A DNA stretch of 64,000 nucleotides from Pseudomonas deceptionensis (GTDB lineage: Bacteria; Pseudomonadota; Gammaproteobacteria; Pseudomonadales; Pseudomonadaceae). Below the pieces are notes generated by a model. The model searched no databases. It had not been told where the DNA came from and worked only from the letters and a program-made list of their open reading frames with translations. The stretch spans positions 682,001-746,000 of the forward strand of contig NZ_FNUD01000002.1 of the NCBI RefSeq assembly GCF_900106095.1, given 5' to 3'. This document shows positions 63,725 through 64,000 of this stretch, piece by piece. A program made the translations under genes and the position numbers. The number at the start of each line of letters is the position of its first letter. Within the stretch, counting starts at the first letter, position 1.

Positions 63725-64000
63725 ATGCGTCTCAAATATGCTGTAGCCGCTATTGCATTGCTGTCCCTTCCTGTTGGCTCTGCAATGGCCGACAGCTTCT
63801 GGAGAAATGTGCTGTCCTCCGGTGCGACAACCGGCTCCACCTACCTGACGTTCAAAAAAGACCGCAAAGTCATCGCCGCTCAAGATGACGCGGGCAGCTT
63901 TGTGGCCAGCAATGGTTCGATCCGTGGCCCGTACCTCGAATCGGCCATGCAGCAAGTGCGCGCTGATAACCCGGGTCTGAAGGTCAGCGACATGGATCTG
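63725..64000 (+). CDS. DUF2388 family protein, partial
   Basis: The first 92 codons are present; the window ends before the stop. A signal peptide ends GSAMA-DS. The mature sequence SFWRNVLSSGATTGSTYLTF and AAQDDAGSFVASNGSIRGPYLE is characteristic of the Pseudomonas DUF2388 family of small secreted proteins of unknown function. GGAG lies 8 bases upstream of the ATG. Confidence 0.85.
   Translation, partial: MRLKYAVAAIALLSLPVGSAMADSFWRNVLSSGATTGSTYLTFKKDRKVIAAQDDAGSFVASNGSIRGPYLESAMQQVRADNPGLKVSDMDL

Overview
The window is a contiguous piece of a GC-rich gammaproteobacterial chromosome, almost certainly Pseudomonas sensu stricto of the fluorescens lineage. Support comes from the gene orders yibN-grxC, gpmI-envC-ctpA-yibQ and hisB-hisH-hisA-hisF, from an OprD-type porin, from iron TonB receptors including a FecIR unit, and from repeated GTGGGAGCGAGC...GCTCGCTCCCAC REP palindromes. 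I see no insertion sequence, prophage, integrase, CRISPR array, toxin-antitoxin or defence cassette. Most of the window is housekeeping and nutrient-response DNA, densely packed on both strands with small intergenic gaps.

Layout. 1-6 kb: glutaredoxin and a rhodanese-like membrane protein (minus), then divergently phosphoglycerate mutase, EnvC, CtpA and a polysaccharide deacetylase-like protein (plus; glycolysis joined to cell-wall remodelling). 6-10 kb: histidine biosynthesis genes hisB-hisH-DUF2164-hisA-hisF (minus), followed by a periplasmic solute-binding protein. 10-18 kb: OFA-family MFS transporter, AsmA-like protein, mutY, an oxidative damage protection protein, tRNA-Phe, small hypothetical genes and an alpha/beta hydrolase that appears to start at CTG. 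18-23 kb: a minus-strand IclR regulator-formimidoylglutamase-glutamate symporter module and a GABA-type permease. 23.6-27.8 kb: a complete basic amino acid ABC importer and a methyltransferase.

27.9-31 kb: a periplasmic HIU hydrolase and an HbpS/GlcG-like protein, divergent from a two-component system whose intergenic region carries an 18-bp-type HprR box. This resembles the E. coli hiuH-hprRS arrangement. 31-35.5 kb: tRNA-Thr and a FecI/FecR/TonB-receptor surface-signalling unit. 35.7-39.5 kb: D-serine use (dsdX-dsdA-dsdC). 39.6-45.5 kb: OprD-family porin, DsbA-like protein, a second siderophore receptor and agmatine deiminase. 45.7-51.6 kb: dTDP-sugar genes rfbB-rfbD, the dctB-dctD C4-dicarboxylate two-component system and a thioesterase. 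51.7-54.4 kb: nucleotide clean-up genes cysQ-nudE and yrfG, then a BON-LysM protein. 54.5-58.6 kb: LysR regulator, fdhD and an FdhF/YdeP-type molybdoenzyme. 58.8-64 kb: glycine-zipper protein, an Lrp regulator divergent from an ACT-like small protein, a stand-alone GspE/PilB-type ATPase, an SPFH-NfeD pair and the start of a DUF2388 gene.

The most interesting points are regulatory or about gene starts: the likely CTG start at 17095; the HprR-like box with an added HbpS-like gene; paired palindromes in front of the IclR-hutG-gltS module; a CRP/Vfr-like site before dsdX; a hairpin with a nine-T run in the oprD leader; two Fur-box-like sites before the iron genes; a 22-bp-phased direct repeat between the Lrp and ACT-like genes; and an assembly ATPase without any pilus or secretion partner. 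I found no convincing wholly new multi-gene system. Database searches, which I could not run, would be needed to grade novelty.
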